Source: Tessaracoccus caeni (GTDB lineage: Bacteria > Actinomycetota > Actinomycetes > Propionibacteriales > Propionibacteriaceae). Taken from it: DNA of 64,000 nucleotides. The notes under the pieces were generated by a model. It saw only the letters and a list, made by a program, of their open reading frames with translations, searched no databases and was not told where the DNA came from. The DNA lies in NCBI RefSeq assembly GCF_029211185.1, contig NZ_JARGDO010000016.1, positions 48,819 through 112,818 of the forward strand, read 5' to 3'. Shown piece after piece: positions 17,397 to 26,526 of this stretch. Numbering within the stretch: the stretch's first letter is position 1; each line of letters opens with the position of its first letter. Both the position numbers and the translations under genes were made by a program.

Positions 17397-18245
17397 CTAC
17401 CGACGCGCCCGCGCCGTACCCGCCGCCAGATCGGCGATCAGGGCGCGGAGGTTGCGCAGGTCGCCGTCCAGGTCGGCCCCGTCGGTGGTCATCGTCTTCA
17501 GCAGCGCCGAGCCGACGATCACCAGGTCGGCGTAGGCGCCGATCTCGGCCGCCTGCTCGCCGTTCGAGACGCCCAGACCGATGCCGATGGGCAGCGTCGG
17601 ATCGATGCTCCGGGCCCTCTCGACGATCACCGGCGCGGCGTCCGACGTTGCATCGCGGGCGCCCGTGACGCCCATCACCGACGTGGCGTAGACCCAGCCC
17701 CGGCACGCCTCCATGGTCAGCTTGATCCGCTCGTCGACCGACGACGGTGCGATCAGGAAGGTGCGGTCCAAGCCGTGCGCGTCGGTGGCGGCGAACCACT
17801 CGGGGCAGTCATCCGGGGGCAGATCGGGGGTGATCACGCCCCCGCCGCCGGCAGCCGCCAGGTCGCGCGTGAAGGCGTCGACGCCGTAGGCCTCGATCAG
17901 GTTCCAGTAGGTCATCACCATCGGCATGGCGCCGGCCTTGGCGACGGCCTCGACAGCGGCGAAGGTGTCCTTGGTCCGCACGCCACGATCCCGGGCGATG
18001 CCGGTGGCGTGCTGGATGACGGGGCCGTCCATCAGCGGATCCGAGTAGGGAATGCCGATCTCGACGATGTCCGCGCCCTGCCCGTCGACGCCCTGCACGA
18101 TGGCCTCGACCGCGGCGATCGAGTCGGCCACCGTCGGGTAGCCCACCGGGTAGTACCCGACGAGCGCCGGCCGGCCCTGAGCCAAGCATTCGGCAACGAC
18201 CTTGCCGGAGCGGCCCAGCCGCGCCTCGTCCGTGAACTGCTGCAT
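17397..18245 (-). CDS. trpA: Tryptophan synthase alpha chain
   Basis: A 282-residue TIM barrel that cleaves indole-3-glycerol phosphate to indole and glyceraldehyde 3-phosphate. The signature VEIGIPYSDPLMDGPVIQ holds the catalytic Glu (G[IV]P[YF]SDPxxDGPxIQ). YWNLIEAYGVDAFTRDLAAAGGGGVITPDLPPD holds the Asp/Tyr region. Phosphate-binding strands GIGLGVSNGEQA and VIVGSAL are intact. The ATG at 18245 overlaps the trpB stop (TGATG) and is preferred over upstream in-frame codons inside trpB. Confidence 0.97.
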   Translation of the reverse strand: MQQFTDEARLGRSGKVVAECLAQGRPALVGYYPVGYPTVADSIAAVEAIVQGVDGQGADIVEIGIPYSDPLMDGPVIQHATGIARDRGVRTKDTFAAVEAVAKAGAMPMVMTYWNLIEAYGVDAFTRDLAAAGGGGVITPDLPPDDCPEWFAATDAHGLDRTFLIAPSSVDERIKLTMEACRGWVYATSVMGVTGARDATSDAAPVIVERARSIDPTLPIGIGLGVSNGEQAAEIGAYADLVIVGSALLKTMTTDGADLDGDLRNLRALIADLAAGTARARR

Positions 18246-19477
18246 CACTGGCCTCCCACCACTGCGTCGGGCTTGCCCTCGAGGCCGAACCATTCGAAGG
18301 CCGTGGCCACGTCCTTGTCGCCGCGCCCGGACAGGCAGACCAGGATGGTCGGCCGGGCGTCGGGCTGCTCCTCGGCCAGGCGGCGGCCCAGCCGCATCGC
18401 GCCGGCCACTGCGTGCGCCGACTCGATCGCGGGGATGATGCCCTCGGTCTGGGTGAGCAGCTTGAAGGCGTCCATCGCCTCGGCATCGGTGATGGGCTCA
18501 TAAGTGGCGCGACCCGTCTCGGCGAGCCAAGCGTGCTCGGGGCCGACGCCCGGGTAGTCGAGGCCGGCGGAGATCGAGTGCGACTCGATGGTCTGGCCGT
18601 CTTCGTCCTGCAGCACGAAGGTGCGCGCGCCGTGCAGCACGCCGGGGTGCCCGGCGGTGATCGTCGCGGCGTGACGCCCGGTGGGGATGCCGTCGCCCTC
18701 GGCTTCGAAGCCGTAGAGCTGCACCGACTCGTCGGGGATGAAATCAGCAAACATACCGATGGCGTTCGAGCCGCCGCCGACGCAGGCCGCGACGATGTCG
18801 GGCAGGCCGTCGTGGTCGGTGAGCATCTGGGCCCGCGCCTCGGTGGAGATAATGCGCTGCAGTTCGCGCACCACCAGCGGGAACGGGTGCGGGCCACCGA
18901 CGGTGCCGATCAGGTAGTGCGTGTTGTCGACGGTGGTCACCCAGTCGCGCATGGCCTCGTTCATGGCGTCCTTGAGGGTGCGTGAGCCGTTGGCCACGGC
19001 GATCACCTCGGCGCCGAGCAGCTGCATGCGCGCCACGTTGAGGGCCTGTCGCTGCGTGTCGACCTCGCCCATGTAGACGCGGCACTCCAAGCCGAGCAGC
19101 GCGGCGGCGGTAGCGGTGGCGACGCCGTGCTGGCCGGCGCCAGTCTCGGCGATGACGCGGGTCTTGCCCATCCGCTTGGTGAGCAGCGCCTGGCCGAGCA
19201 CGTTGTTGATCTTGTGCGCGCCCGTGTGGTTCAGGTCTTCGCGCTTGAGCAGGATGGTGGCGTTGCCGCAGAGCTTCGAGAAGTTCGACGCGACGGTGAT
19301 CGGCGTCGGGCGGCCAGAGTAGTCGCGCTGCAGGCGGGACAGCTCGGCGTGGAACTCCGGGTCGGCCTCAGCCTTGTGGAACTCGTCTTCCAACTCGTTC
19401 AGCGCAGCTTGCAGCGCCTCGGGCACGAAACGACCGCCGAAGCGGCCGAAGTGGCCGGCGGCATCAGGGAGGGACAT
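18245..19477 (-). CDS. trpB: Tryptophan synthase beta chain
   Basis: A 410-residue PLP enzyme that condenses indole with L-serine. Lys89 in [10 protein letters not shown] binds PLP, and the phosphate-binding loop is [24 protein letters not shown] at the N-terminus and [11 protein letters not shown] near residue 300 are family signatures. It forms the alpha2-beta2 complex with TrpA, encoded immediately downstream with a 1-nt overlap. A 28-nt gap separates it from trpC. Confidence 0.97.
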   Translation of the reverse strand: MSLPDAAGHFGRFGGRFVPEALQAALNELEDEFHKAEADPEFHAELSRLQRDYSGRPTPITVASNFSKLCGNATILLKREDLNHTGAHKINNVLGQALLTKRMGKTRVIAETGAGQHGVATATAAALLGLECRVYMGEVDTQRQALNVARMQLLGAEVIAVANGSRTLKDAMNEAMRDWVTTVDNTHYLIGTVGGPHPFPLVVRELQRIISTEARAQMLTDHDGLPDIVAACVGGGSNAIGMFADFIPDESVQLYGFEAEGDGIPTGRHAATITAGHPGVLHGARTFVLQDEDGQTIESHSISAGLDYPGVGPEHAWLAETGRATYEPITDAEAMDAFKLLTQTEGIIPAIESAHAVAGAMRLGRRLAEEQPDARPTILVCLSGRGDKDVATAFEWFGLEGKPDAVVGGQ

Positions 19478-19505
19478 ATCAATCAGTTGCTTTCTGCCGC
19501 AGCAT

Positions 19506-20294
19506 TCAGGGAGTTGCTGCCGCGGCCATAAACGCTTTCACGGCCTCGACGGGGTTGCCATGGCGGACGAGGGCCTCGCCCACCAGGATCACGTCGGCGC
19601 CTTCGGAGGCCACCCGACCCGCATCGGCCGCGGAGAGGATGCCGGACTCGGCGACGCGCACCGCCCGGTCTCCGATCCGCTCGGCCAACGGCGCGAAGGT
19701 CGCGAGGTCGACGTCGAGGGTCTTCAGGTTTCGGTTGTTGACGCCGATCAGCTCGGCGCCCGCGTCGAGGGCGCGGTCCACCTCATCGGCGGTGTGGGTC
19801 TCGACCAGCGGGGTCATGCCCAGCTGCCGGGCGAGGTCGAGGAAACGGGCCAGCTCACCGTCGGTCAGCGACGCGACGATCAGCAGCACCATGTCGGCAC
19901 CGTGGGCGCGGGCCTCGAAGAACTGGTACTCGTCGACCATGAAGTCCTTGCGCAGCACCGGCGTCGACACGCGAGCGCGCACGGCGTCGAGGTCGTCGAG
20001 GGTGCCGTTGAAGCGGCGCTGTTCGGTGAGCACCGAGATCGCGGCCGCCCCGCCGTCGGCGTAGCTGGCGGCTAGCGCAGCCGGATCTTCGATGGGGGCC
20101 AGGTCGCCCTTCGACGGGGAGCGGCGCTTGACCTCCGCGATCACCGCAAGCTCGGGCGCCCGGAAACGTGCCATGGGACTCATCGCAGGAGTGGCATCGA
20201 GCGCAGCGCGCTCGACCTGCGCCAAGGAGACCCGTCCTCGGCGCTCCGCCATGTCGATGCGAACCCCGGCGACGATGTCGTCGAGGACGGACAT
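19506..20294 (-). CDS. trpC: Indole-3-glycerol phosphate synthase
   Basis: A 262-residue TIM barrel that converts CdRP to indole-3-glycerol phosphate. Key elements are [13 protein letters not shown] with the catalytic Lys, [12 protein letters not shown] (second Lys), [15 protein letters not shown] and VAESGI. The ATG at 20294 overlaps the stop of the upstream membrane protein (TGATG). It is a monofunctional TrpC without a fused TrpF. TrpD, TrpF and TrpG are absent from the window and must lie elsewhere. Confidence 0.96.
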   Translation of the reverse strand: MSVLDDIVAGVRIDMAERRGRVSLAQVERAALDATPAMSPMARFRAPELAVIAEVKRRSPSKGDLAPIEDPAALAASYADGGAAAISVLTEQRRFNGTLDDLDAVRARVSTPVLRKDFMVDEYQFFEARAHGADMVLLIVASLTDGELARFLDLARQLGMTPLVETHTADEVDRALDAGAELIGVNNRNLKTLDVDLATFAPLAERIGDRAVRVAESGILSAADAGRVASEGADVILVGEALVRHGNPVEAVKAFMAAAATP

Positions 20295-20497
20295 CAGGGC
20301 TGCCCGTATCCCATCGCCTTGAGGATCATGGTGCCAACGATGGCGACGACGATGATCGCCACGCCGATCCACAGCACGGTCCACATGGGGCCGATCGCAC
20401 CGATCGCAGTGACGACGGAGCCGATGGCCCCCGTGATCGAACCCGCCCAGGCCGCGGGGCTCCGGCCGTGGTGGTAGTACTTCGAAGTAGCCGCCAT
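20294..20497 (-). CDS. HGxxPAAW family small membrane protein
   Basis: A 67-residue protein with the motif HHGRSPAAW near the N-terminus and two membrane helices (about residues 18-36 and 38-60). Small proteins with this HGxxPAAW motif occur in actinobacterial trp operons between trpE and trpC. Their role is unknown. It is coupled to trpC by a 1-nt overlap. Confidence 0.85.
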   Translation of the reverse strand: MAATSKYYHHGRSPAAWAGSITGAIGSVVTAIGAIGPMWTVLWIGVAIIVVAIVGTMILKAMGYGQP

Positions 20498-20536
20498 GGT
20501 GCTCCGCCCTCTCAGATCGTTTGGTTTCGCCCGAGA

Positions 20537-20959
20537 CTACCGCGAATCGCCGCCGGTGGGCATATCCTCGCCGTCCGTGGGATCGATCCCCTCGTCGATT
20601 TGCTTCCAGAGGTCTTTGGGCGGGGTGGCCCTGTCGGCCTGGGCCAGCACCCACCTCGGCCCGAAACGGAACAGGAGGACTCCGGCCGCCACCACGGCGA
20701 GGAAGCCTGGCAACGCCACCCAGCCCCACAGTTGACCGTCGGTCGCGACGGAGCCGCTGAGCACACAGCCCAGCAATCCGAGCAACGCCACGGCGGTGCC
20801 GATCACCCGCAACCCGACGCCTCGCAGCATCAGGCTGAGGCCGAACCCGGCCGCGATGGCCAGCGCGATCGTACCCAGGGCCCCCGAGGCCGTCTGGCCC
20901 GCGAAGCCACCGAGCGCGGCCCCCAGCAGGCCGAGCAGCAGGGTGCGTGCTCGGGTCAC
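20537..20959 (-). CDS. Trp biosynthesis-associated membrane protein
   Basis: A 140-residue protein with four hydrophobic helices (beginning with LLLGLLGAALGG and ending with LPGFLAVVAAGVLLFRFG) and an acidic hydrophilic tail after the last helix. Position and topology match the Trp-operon membrane protein family (TIGR02234) of actinobacteria. The GTG at 20959 is chosen because it overlaps the trpE stop as GTGA; a longer frame would run back into trpE. Function is unknown. Confidence 0.8.
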   Translation of the reverse strand: MTRARTLLLGLLGAALGGFAGQTASGALGTIALAIAAGFGLSLMLRGVGLRVIGTAVALLGLLGCVLSGSVATDGQLWGWVALPGFLAVVAAGVLLFRFGPRWVLAQADRATPPKDLWKQIDEGIDPTDGEDMPTGGDSR

Positions 20960-22446
20960 GGCCTTGCCATCGATTCCGCCCGCCCGATGGCCGTGATCAC
21001 CGCTCGCGCCTTGTGCTGGCACTCCGCGTCCTCGGTCTCCGGCACCGAATCGGCGACGATGCCCGCGCCGGCCTGCACATGGGCGATGCCGTCGCGCAGC
21101 ACCGCCGTGCGGATGGCGATGGCCACGTCGGAGTTGCCTGCGAAGTCGAAATACCCGACCACGCCGCCGTAGAGGCCGCGCCGGCTGAGTTCCAGCTCGT
21201 CGATGATCTCCATGGCCCGCACCTTGGGCGCCCCTGAGAGGGTGCCCGCGGGGAAGCAGGCCAGCGTCGCGTCGAGAGCCGTGCGGCCTTCAGCGACGCG
21301 GCCGCTGACCGCCGCCTCCAAATGCATGATGTGGCTGTAGCGGTGGATGTTCATGAACTCGTGCACCGTCACGCTGCCGGGCTGGGAGATCCTCCCCAGG
21401 TCGTTGCGGCCCAGGTCGACCAGCATGATGTGCTCGGCGCGTTCCTTGGGATCGGCCAGCAGCTCGGCAGCCAAGGCGGAGTCCTCCTCCGGCGTGGCCC
21501 CGCGCGGCCGGGAGCCCGCGATGGGGCGCGTCGTGGCCAGGCCGTCCTTGACGGTGACCAGCGCCTCCGGTGACGAGCCGATCACGGAGAAACCGGGCAG
21601 CCGCATCAGATACAGATACGGGCTGGGATTGGTGAGGCGCAGAGCGCGGTAGACGTCGAGGGCGTCGGCGGCCGTGGGCACGTCGAAGCGCTGCGAGACG
21701 ACGATCTGGAAGGCCTCCCCCGCACGGATCTCCTCTTTGGCAGCCTCCACCATCGCGCAGTATTCCTCGCTGGTGCGCTGCCGCCGGATCTCGGGCAGCC
21801 TGGCCTCCGCGAGCGGAGCGGCCAGCGACAGACGGGGCTTCGCCAGCTCGGCGGCCATGTTCTCGATGGCGGTGACCGCGCGCAGGTAGGCGCGCTCGAC
21901 GCCGACATCGGTGCCGTCGTAGTTGATCGCGTTGGCGATCAGCCAAAGCTCGCCCTTGTGGTGATCGAGCACCGCCAACTCGGAGGCCAGCAGCAGCGTG
22001 AGCTCCGGGAGACGGAGGTCGTCGACGGTGGTCTCGGGCAGGCGCTCCAACCGCCGCACCACGTCGTAGCCCAGGTAGCCCACCAGACCCGCATGGAACG
22101 GCGGCAGATCCTCGTCGGCCGGCGTGGCCAGCTCTTCGAGCGTGCGACGCAGCACCTCCAGCGGATCGCCGTCCTCGATGCCCACCAGCTCACGGCCCAT
22201 CCACTTGGCGCGACCGTTCTGCTCGGTGAGCGTCGCCTCTGCTCGCACACCGACGATGGAGTACCGCGAGAACACCCCCGCGTCGGCGGACTCGAGCAGG
22301 TAGGTGCCCTCGCGCGCACCGCAGAGCGCCTGGTAGAGCGCGACCGGGGTGAGATCGTCGGCCAGGAACTTGGTATAGACGCTGATCACACGACGCGTGG
22401 CGGCGATCTCCTGGAACTCCTCCAGCGACGGCTTCACCGCGATCAT
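20956..22446 (-). CDS. trpE: Anthranilate synthase component I
   Basis: A 496-residue chorismate-using enzyme that makes anthranilate with the TrpG amidotransferase. The N-terminal feedback region contains the Leu-Leu-Glu-Ser (YLLESAD) motif that binds tryptophan in this family. The C-terminal catalytic domain has [31 protein letters not shown], the [20 protein letters not shown] motif and [12 protein letters not shown]. It overlaps hisI by 4 nt upstream and the Trp membrane protein by 4 nt downstream. Confidence 0.96.
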   Translation of the reverse strand: MIAVKPSLEEFQEIAATRRVISVYTKFLADDLTPVALYQALCGAREGTYLLESADAGVFSRYSIVGVRAEATLTEQNGRAKWMGRELVGIEDGDPLEVLRRTLEELATPADEDLPPFHAGLVGYLGYDVVRRLERLPETTVDDLRLPELTLLLASELAVLDHHKGELWLIANAINYDGTDVGVERAYLRAVTAIENMAAELAKPRLSLAAPLAEARLPEIRRQRTSEEYCAMVEAAKEEIRAGEAFQIVVSQRFDVPTAADALDVYRALRLTNPSPYLYLMRLPGFSVIGSSPEALVTVKDGLATTRPIAGSRPRGATPEEDSALAAELLADPKERAEHIMLVDLGRNDLGRISQPGSVTVHEFMNIHRYSHIMHLEAAVSGRVAEGRTALDATLACFPAGTLSGAPKVRAMEIIDELELSRRGLYGGVVGYFDFAGNSDVAIAIRTAVLRDGIAHVQAGAGIVADSVPETEDAECQHKARAVITAIGRAESMARP

Positions 22447-22781
22447 GCCGGCTCACCTTCCAGGAGATCCGTATAGAAGCAGGTGCGGTTGCCCGTGTGG
22501 CAGGCGGCTCCGGTCTGGTTGACGCGCATCACGATGGCGTCGCCGTCGCAGTCGAGGTGCAGGGACACCACCTCTTGGGTGTGTCCAGAGGTCTCGCCCT
22601 TCACCCAGTACTCCTGCCGCGAGCGCGACCAGTAGGTGGCCCGCCGCGTCTCGATGGTGCGCCGCAGCGCCTCCTCATTCATCCACGCGAGCATCAACAC
22701 CTCTCCGGTGCCGGCATCCTGCGCGATGGCCGGCACGAGGCCGGCGTCGTTATACGCGATGGGTCGATCCATGGCGCCCAT
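22443..22781 (-). CDS. hisI: Phosphoribosyl-AMP cyclohydrolase
   Basis: A 112-residue monofunctional HisI, the third step of histidine synthesis. [27 protein letters not shown] is the family N-terminal signature. DCDGDA supplies Mg/Zn-binding acids and a Cys, and [13 protein letters not shown] supplies the other zinc cysteines. An alternative start (MDRP) lies 9 nt downstream; neither has a clear ribosome binding site. It overlaps trpE (ATGA), so histidine and tryptophan genes share a transcript. The first his genes are not in this window. Confidence 0.95.
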   Translation of the reverse strand: MGAMDRPIAYNDAGLVPAIAQDAGTGEVLMLAWMNEEALRRTIETRRATYWSRSRQEYWVKGETSGHTQEVVSLHLDCDGDAIVMRVNQTGAACHTGNRTCFYTDLLEGEPA

Positions 22782-22805
22782 TCTTGCGCACCGGTCCGAC
22801 AGTCG

Positions 22806-23822
22806 TCACGACGAGGCGCTGCACCCGCAAGACTCGCCCGCCAGGAACTCCATGGGAAACAGACGATGGTCCGGGCCTGAGTCCTGGTCTACGAGCGAGG
22901 CGACCGCCGCATCGGCGATGTCTTCGAAGGGCTGACGCAGGGTGGTGAGGCGCGGTGTCGCATAGTTGGCCTCGGGGGTGCCGTCGTAGGAGATCACCGC
23001 CATGTCGTCGGGGACCGCTATGCCTCGGTCCCGCAGGGCGCGGAGCACACCGATGGCGATCAGGTCCGAGCCCGCCAGAATGGCGGTGGGTGGATCCGGA
23101 TGCCTGAGCAGCTGCTCGACGGCCGTGTACCCGCCGTCGCGGCTCCACGAGGTGATCGCCGGCGGGATGCGGACGAGTCCGTGCTCATCGAGCGCCGCCT
23201 GCCATCCCTCGACCCGAAGCCCGACGATGGACGGCTGCAGCGGCCCGCACACCAGCGCGATCCGCTCATGTCCATGGGCGACGAGGTGCTCGGTCGCGCG
23301 GCGCGCCCCGTCGACGTGGTCGGTCCCGAACGCCGTGAAACCAGGCACCGGCGCACTGCGATCGAGCAGCACCTGCTGGGTGCGGCCGGTCGCTGCGGTG
23401 TAGAGCCGCTCGTCGTGCAGGTGACTCAACAGGAGCAGCCCGTCGACGCCTCGCTCGATCAGATCCCGAAGCAGCGTCGCCTCGCGATCCGGGTCGAGCC
23501 GGGTGACCGCGAGCAGCAGCATCCGGTCCCGTCGCGCCGCCGCCGCATCGAGGGCATCGATGAACTCCGAGTGGTAGGGGTTGAGGATCTCCGGCACCAG
23601 CAACCCGAGCATGCCCGTGGTGCCCCGCTTCAAGGCTCTCGCATTGGCGTTCGGGAGGTAGCCCAGGGCCTCGATCGCGCGCAACACCTTCGCCCGAGTC
23701 TTCGGCGCCACGGGGCGCGGACCGTCGTTGATGACATAGCTGACCACCGCGGTGCTGACCCCGGCCAGCCGGGCGACGTCGACACGCGTGGCCGGTCGCC
23801 GATTGGGTGCTGATTCGGTCAC
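22806..23822 (-). CDS. LacI-family transcriptional regulator
   Basis: A 338-residue repressor. The HTH and hinge are complete: RVDVARLAGVSTAVVSYVIND (about 13-33) and YLPNANARALKRGTTGMLGLLVPE. The rest is a periplasmic-binding-protein fold with NPYHSEFIDAL and PPTAILAGSDLIAIGVLRAL. GTG 23822 is preferred because GGAGGAGG lies about 6 nt before it; the GTG at 23828 is too close to that site. It is divergent from alpha-galactosidase, with candidate operators in between, so the likely inducer is a galactoside. Confidence 0.9.
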   Translation of the reverse strand: MTESAPNRRPATRVDVARLAGVSTAVVSYVINDGPRPVAPKTRAKVLRAIEALGYLPNANARALKRGTTGMLGLLVPEILNPYHSEFIDALDAAAARRDRMLLLAVTRLDPDREATLLRDLIERGVDGLLLLSHLHDERLYTAATGRTQQVLLDRSAPVPGFTAFGTDHVDGARRATEHLVAHGHERIALVCGPLQPSIVGLRVEGWQAALDEHGLVRIPPAITSWSRDGGYTAVEQLLRHPDPPTAILAGSDLIAIGVLRALRDRGIAVPDDMAVISYDGTPEANYATPRLTTLRQPFEDIADAAVASLVDQDSGPDHRLFPMEFLAGESCGCSASS

Positions 23823-23890
23823 GAGCACCTCCTCCCTGCTCTGGATGGTCTGGCGGGCAAGATACCGTCTCCCGTCGGACTGAGTCTATT

Positions 23891-23976
23891 CGAGTTGACT
23901 GTTGCTCGTACCTCTTCCTCCCAGCTGCATGAGCCTGCTTGTCACTACTCATACGAGTTGACTCGATTCGTATCTA
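23891..23976. promoter_or_regulatory. Candidate LacI-type operators between regulator and alpha-galactosidase
   Basis: The ten-base sequence CGAGTTGACT occurs at 23891-23900 and again at 23954-23963. The second copy is part of the palindrome CGAGT-TG-ACTCG and of a wider inverted repeat ATACGA...TCGTAT. Two related sites about 63 bp apart in the divergent promoter region are what a tetrameric or dimeric LacI repressor would use. Confidence 0.5.
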
Positions 23977-24021
23977 CTGGAGTAGATTATGGCCATCGAT
24001 CTTTCACTCCAAGGAGCCACC

Positions 24022-26214
24022 GTGCCTCTCGACGCACACCCCGACCTCGTCCATCTCCAGTCGGCCGGACTCTCTTTCGTCGTGCGCACCGGCGCGGGTC
24101 AGACCCCCGAAATCGTCTATTGGGGCGAGGGTCTTGGCGCCGCCACGGCGCGCACCATCCGCTCCTTGTCGGAGGCGTTCGACGACACCTACGACGGCAA
24201 CATGACCAACGATCCGCTTCGCGTCGGCATCATTCCGCTCGCCTCGGCCGGGTGGATGGGGCGGCCCGGGCTGGTCGGTCATCGCGACGGCGGCACCAAC
24301 TGGGCGCCGCGCCTGCGCGTCGCAGGGGTCGAGATCGATGCCGAGGACGTCGTCGTCGACGGCGCCGTGCTCAGCGCGGGCGCCGGCTCGTTGCGCCTTA
24401 CCCTCAGTGATCCCGCCTGCGGCCTCGAGGTCGTGGTGACGATCGAGCTCACCACGCATGGCCTCGCGCGGGCTCGCGCCCGGCTGACGAACACCGTCGA
24501 TGCGGCCTATCACCTCGAGGAGCTGTCGCTGGCCCTGCCGCTCCCCCTGGAGGCCGACGAGATCCTCGACTTCTCCGGCCGCTGGGGCCGCGAGCGCGAA
24601 CCTCAGCGCCACACTGTCGAGCTCGGCACGCGGCTGCGCGAGGGCCGCCACGGCCGCACCGGCTTCGACGCGCCCATGATGACCTTCTGCGGGCCGGCCG
24701 GCTTCGACTTCCGCAGCGGCCGCGTCTGGGGACTGCACGTCGCCTTCTCCGGCAACCACCGCACCTGGGTGGAGCGCTGCATCAACGGCCGTCAGGTCAT
24801 CGCCGGCGGCGAACTGCTGCTCCCCGGGGAGGTGAGCCTGGCGCGCGACGAGAGCTACGAGTCCCCCTGGATCTACTTCGCCACCGGCGACGGACTCGAC
24901 GACGTCGCCCGCCAGGTGCACTCCTGGCTGCGCGCCCGCCCCGATCACCCCGACGCCGAGCGGCCCGTCAGCCTGAACGTCTGGGAGGCCGTCTACTTCG
25001 ACCACGACCTGCCCAAGCTGAAGAAGCTGGCCGACAAGGCTGCGGCTCTGAGCGTCGAGCGCTACGTCCTCGACGACGGCTGGTTCCATCTTCGCCGCGA
25101 CGACACCGCCGGGCTCGGCGACTGGTTCGTCGACCCGGATGTCTGGCCCGAGGGACTCACCCCGCTGGTTGACCACGTGCGCAGCCTCGGCATGCAGTTC
25201 GGGCTGTGGGTGGAGCCCGAGATGGTCAATCCGGACTCCGACGTCGCCCGGGCGCACCCCGAATGGATCATGTCGGCCGGCGCGGTGGGCGACGCGCTGC
25301 CCATGGAATGGCGCACCCAGCAGGTGATCAACCTGGCAGTCCCGGAGGCCTACGAGCACGTGCGCGGCCAGCTCGACGCGCTGCTCACCGAGTACGAGAT
25401 CTCGTACCTGAAGTGGGACCACAACCGCGACCTCATCGACGCCGGCACGCAGTCCCTCGGCGGCCGCGCGTCGGTGCACGACCACACCTTGGCCTGCTAC
25501 CGGCTGATGGACGAGCTGCGCGCCGCGCATCCCGGCTTGGAGATCGAGAGTTGCGCCTCCGGCGGCTCTCGCGTCGACCTCGAGGTGGCGCAGCACACCC
25601 AGCGCTTCTGGCTGTCCGACTGCATCGACCCCCACGAGCGCTACGGCATCATGCGCTGGAGCGAGCAGCTGCTGCCGCCGGAGATGATGGGCACCCACGT
25701 CGCCTCCGACCGCTCGCACACCACCGGCCGTCGCCACGACCTCTCGTTCCGCGCCGCCAGCGCCATCCTCGGCCACTTCGGCATCGAGTGGGACATCTCG
25801 GATCTCTCCGACGAGGAGTCCGCGCAGCTCGCCGAGTGGATCGCGTTCTACAAGAAGAACCGCGGCTTCCTGAACTCGGGCCTGCTCGTCCGCGACGATG
25901 TCACCGACGGTTCGCTCTGGCTGCACGGCATCGTCGCGCCGGATCTCACGCGCGGCCTCTACGAATTGGTCACCCGGGAACGCTCCCCCATGTCGCCGCG
26001 CGGCCGGGTGCTGCTGCCGGGTCTGGACGACGACACCGAGTACGAGGTGCGACCCGTCTTGGTCGGCGGCGGCCCGAAGGGCTTGCAGCCCACGCCGTGG
26101 ATGCGCGACGGCGTCGTGCTCAGCGGCCGCGCCCTCCGCCTGAGCGGCCTGGCCATCCCGTTGATCTTCCCCGAACAGGCCCTCCTGATCGAGGCGACGG
26201 CGGTCGCGGACTGA
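24022..26214 (+). CDS. Alpha-galactosidase, GH36
   Basis: A 730-residue GH36 enzyme with the N-terminal beta-supersandwich, the (beta/alpha)8 barrel and the C-terminal beta-domain in the family order. The catalytic nucleophile is Asp466 in LKWDHNRDL and the acid/base is Asp533 in WLSDCID. ESCASGGSRVD (CxxGxxR) and VLDDGWFHLRRDD bind substrate. There is no signal peptide, so it acts in the cytoplasm on imported raffinose-type or melibiose-type sugars. GTG 24022 is preferred (AAGGAG 5 nt upstream, starting PLDAHPDLVHL). An in-frame ATG at 23989 with a GGAG site 6 nt upstream is the alternative. Confidence 0.93.
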   Translation: MPLDAHPDLVHLQSAGLSFVVRTGAGQTPEIVYWGEGLGAATARTIRSLSEAFDDTYDGNMTNDPLRVGIIPLASAGWMGRPGLVGHRDGGTNWAPRLRVAGVEIDAEDVVVDGAVLSAGAGSLRLTLSDPACGLEVVVTIELTTHGLARARARLTNTVDAAYHLEELSLALPLPLEADEILDFSGRWGREREPQRHTVELGTRLREGRHGRTGFDAPMMTFCGPAGFDFRSGRVWGLHVAFSGNHRTWVERCINGRQVIAGGELLLPGEVSLARDESYESPWIYFATGDGLDDVARQVHSWLRARPDHPDAERPVSLNVWEAVYFDHDLPKLKKLADKAAALSVERYVLDDGWFHLRRDDTAGLGDWFVDPDVWPEGLTPLVDHVRSLGMQFGLWVEPEMVNPDSDVARAHPEWIMSAGAVGDALPMEWRTQQVINLAVPEAYEHVRGQLDALLTEYEISYLKWDHNRDLIDAGTQSLGGRASVHDHTLACYRLMDELRAAHPGLEIESCASGGSRVDLEVAQHTQRFWLSDCIDPHERYGIMRWSEQLLPPEMMGTHVASDRSHTTGRRHDLSFRAASAILGHFGIEWDISDLSDEESAQLAEWIAFYKKNRGFLNSGLLVRDDVTDGSLWLHGIVAPDLTRGLYELVTRERSPMSPRGRVLLPGLDDDTEYEVRPVLVGGGPKGLQPTPWMRDGVVLSGRALRLSGLAIPLIFPEQALLIEATAVAD

Positions 26215-26229
26215 CCTCACTGGGCGCGC

Positions 26230-26272
26230 CACCCGGATGGACTCTCCTACTTGACGAGGTTCCGTCCGGGTG
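26230..26272 (+). terminator. Hairpin downstream of alpha-galactosidase
   Basis: CACCCGGATGGA (26230-26241) pairs with TCCGTCCGGGTG (26261-26272) at 11 of 12 positions, starting 15 nt after the stop codon. There is no T-run, so it is a weak intrinsic terminator or an RNA stabiliser. Confidence 0.4.
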
Positions 26273-26526
26273 TGAGGGTTGGGCCATGACCCAGCACTGA
26301 CCTGTACTGATACTGACAAGCGACGTTTTCGTCGCGAGTGCGTCTCGCCTGCGACTTTGATGCCGCAGAGCGTGTCGATGTTGCGCCTTCCGATGGGGGC
26401 CACGCGCAGGGCCAAGGAGGCCCGGTGACTGGGCCCGTCGTTCGTTGCGCAACATCGCTTCGATCCAGAATCAACCAGGTGTCGCCACCAACTGGCGTCC
26501 TCCGCTGTGCCCCAGAAGGTCCCTCC
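26273..26526. other. Intergenic region
   Basis: No convincing gene. It contains a small perfect hairpin GCGACG-tttt-CGTCGC at 26320-26335. The frame of the downstream kinase stays open back to 26338 but without a ribosome binding site or recognisable protein, so I treat it as leader. Confidence 0.4.

Noticed and set aside
24004..26415. An 803-codon minus-strand frame across the alpha-galactosidase
   Set aside because: It is the complement of a clear GH36 enzyme; composition is artefactual and there is no ribosome binding site.
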